Assembly: GCA_013398955.1 (NCBI GenBank)
Contig: VWPU01017411.1
Span: forward strand, 186,001 to 250,000
Length of the DNA stretch: 64,000 nucleotides
Reading direction: 5' to 3'
DNA from: Callaeas wilsoni
Lineage: Eukaryota; Chordata; Aves; Passeriformes; Callaeidae
Shown: in pieces, positions 63,785 to 64,000 of the stretch
Numbering within the stretch: the first letter of the stretch is position 1
Layout: each line of letters begins with the position of its first letter
The notes under the pieces: generated by a model
What the model was told of the DNA's origin: nothing
What the model saw: only the letters and a program-made list of their open reading frames with translations
Database searches by the model: none
Translations under genes and position numbers: made by a program

Positions 63785-64000
63785 TGGTCAGAGGCAAACC
63801 AGCCAGGCCATCCCTTCTGCAGCAGGTGCTGTGGTCTGTCACCATGAGTCTGACCTCACACTTGTCTTTCTTAGAGCAGCACGGAGCTGAAAGTTATCTC
63901 CATCTGGGTTTGCCATTTGAAGCAAAGCCAATACTGAGGCAGCAGAATCTAATCTTTCAAATGTGACCTTATTCCACTCCTGTAGTTCAAAGGACTTAAA

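Larger units (their letters stand above)
55966..64000. other. Upstream non-coding DNA, distal part
   Basis: This is AT-rich unique sequence with an old LINE scrap at 60095-60190, a three-copy 12-mer (60219-60254), a CR1 tail (63081-63160) and a three-copy 14-mer (63743-63784). No exon of a neighbouring gene was recognised. CHD7 is the upstream neighbour of CLVS1 in mammals as I recall, but none of it is seen here. Confidence 0.6.

Overview
The window looks like avian nuclear DNA. It is AT-rich and CpG-poor, and it carries several copies of the bird-type CR1 LINE: 3' ends reading AGAATCATAGAAT..GGTTTGG on the + strand, with decayed reverse-transcriptase reading frames behind them. The only gene recognised with confidence is CLVS1 (clavesin-1), a vertebrate SEC14/CRAL-TRIO lipid-binding protein. 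The species cannot be named from this sequence. No prokaryotic genes, CRISPR arrays, tRNA genes or rRNA genes were seen.

Layout, reading CLVS1 5'->3' on the minus strand. (1) 64000 to about 29800: some 34 kb of upstream, apparently intergenic DNA holding CR1 pieces, old L3/CR1-like LINE remnants, short tandem repeats and A-rich tracts. (2) About 29790 to 29160: a CpG island that is the likely CLVS1 promoter and untranslated first exon, with a good splice donor at 29324/29323. (3) 29323 to about 18350: intron 1. It opens with a poly-G tract and a purine-rich minisatellite, and further in holds a very regular 525-bp GGGAA/GGGAAA array and two CR1 elements. (4) 18272 to 17884: the first coding exon of CLVS1, 129 codons plus two bases. 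(5) 17883 to 1: the start of the next intron. The remaining CLVS1 exons lie beyond the left edge.

Most open reading frames in the window are chance frames, CR1 fragments or low-complexity translations. The longest (417, 221, 218 and 211 codons) come from the G-rich minisatellite and the GGGAA array. A series of minus-strand exon-like frames with plausible splice sites (30.4, 25.2, 15.4, 8.6, 1.2 and 0.9 kb) is recorded with low confidence. Some show beta-strand and CxxC patterns loosely like RPA/SHLD2-type OB-fold proteins, but chance pseudo-exons are expected at about this density.

The items most worth a second look are the 22-bp G-quadruplex-type array, the G/C-skewed tract beside the promoter, the exon-like series, two small CpG-retaining patches (15.6 kb and 44.7 kb), and the CLVS1 Tyr-to-Cys difference. 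CLVS1 family comparisons come from memory, not from a search.
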